Positions 24,716 through 24,873 of a stretch of DNA of 24,873 bases are shown here, piece by piece. Within the stretch, counting starts at the first letter, position 1; the number at the start of each line of letters is the position of its first letter. The notes under the pieces were generated by a model. That model was not told where the DNA came from. It ran no database searches and saw only the letters and a list, made by a program, of their open reading frames with translations. This DNA is from Chloroflexota bacterium (GTDB lineage: Bacteria > Chloroflexota > Anaerolineae > B4-G1), in NCBI GenBank assembly GCA_024232355.1, contig JAAEPW010000865.1, forward strand, positions 1 to 24,873. Reading direction: 5' to 3'. Position numbers and translations under genes: made by a program.

Positions 24716-24873
24716 CCCAATCAGATTGTCATTAAAGGCAATACCGCAAAAGTCGCTAGGAGAGCCAATCCGTCCCTGGGGACGCCAAACCGTATACCTG
24801 CCAGCAACTTGGAAAAGTTGGTCCAGATGTCAGAAAAACGATCAAAAATGGTAAAACGTCAACTTTTTCAAGA
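24716..24873. other. Right edge of window: no gene recognised
   Basis: A 63-codon plus-strand frame (24663-24854) begins inside the repeat, has no ribosome site and no recognisable protein features. I see no gene in this stretch or in the rest of 24345-24873. Confidence 0.5.

Noticed and set aside
1..24873. CRISPR arrays, tRNA or rRNA genes, transposases
   Set aside because: I looked for spaced direct repeats, tRNA-like folds and transposase motifs and saw none; the only repeats are short palindromic elements and operator-like motifs.

Overview
The window looks like a bacterial chromosome segment of moderate GC that is nearly all protein-coding. Ten of the twelve genes lie on the minus strand. 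Several things suggest a Chloroflexota (Anaerolineae-like) organism: long multidomain fusions, a lipoprotein peptide-binding protein with cysteine-flanked loops, a MoxR-DUF58-transglutaminase cluster, and many short interspersed palindromic repeats. This placement is an inference from gene style, not from a marker gene. I saw no rRNA, tRNA, CRISPR array or transposase.

Layout, read along the minus strand from the right. (1) 24873-24345 has no gene and holds two imperfect palindromic elements. (2) 24326-18636 is a two-gene unit. The first gene is a giant fusion of two Opp/Dpp-type permease subunits with an extracytoplasmic M28-peptidase-like domain (copy B). The second is an exported alpha/beta hydrolase with a membrane tail. 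(3) 16172-18622 is a plus-strand island of two lipoprotein genes. (4) 15970-5557 is a run of five genes: the paralogous permease-permease-M28 fusion (copy A), a MoxR AAA+ ATPase, a DUF58 protein, a TgpA-like membrane transglutaminase, and a family-5 peptide-binding lipoprotein whose domain order is circularly permuted. A strong terminator hairpin follows. (5) 5212-2948 is a hybrid PAS histidine kinase/receiver gene with its own sigma70-like promoter. (6) 2557-188 is a two-module FtsX/MacB-type permease gene, preceded by a promoter carrying four operator-like CC-ATAT-GGGG sites. (7) 1-138 is a palindromic repeat whose inverted relative lies at 24599-24715, so inverted copies bracket the whole window.

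The most unusual content is a non-standard peptide-uptake apparatus. Both membrane subunits of an Opp/Dpp importer are fused into one chain, which continues through a thirteenth membrane helix into an M28-fold ectodomain. That ectodomain has lost most or all of its zinc ligands in both paralogs, so it is probably a binding or structural pseudo-peptidase. The only solute-binding protein in the window starts with what is normally the C-terminal ~110 residues of the family and ends at the matching internal break point. No OppD/OppF ATPase is visible, so the ATPases must lie elsewhere. The hydrolase, the transglutaminase and the two lipoproteins suggest an envelope-facing peptide or protein processing function, but that link is inference.
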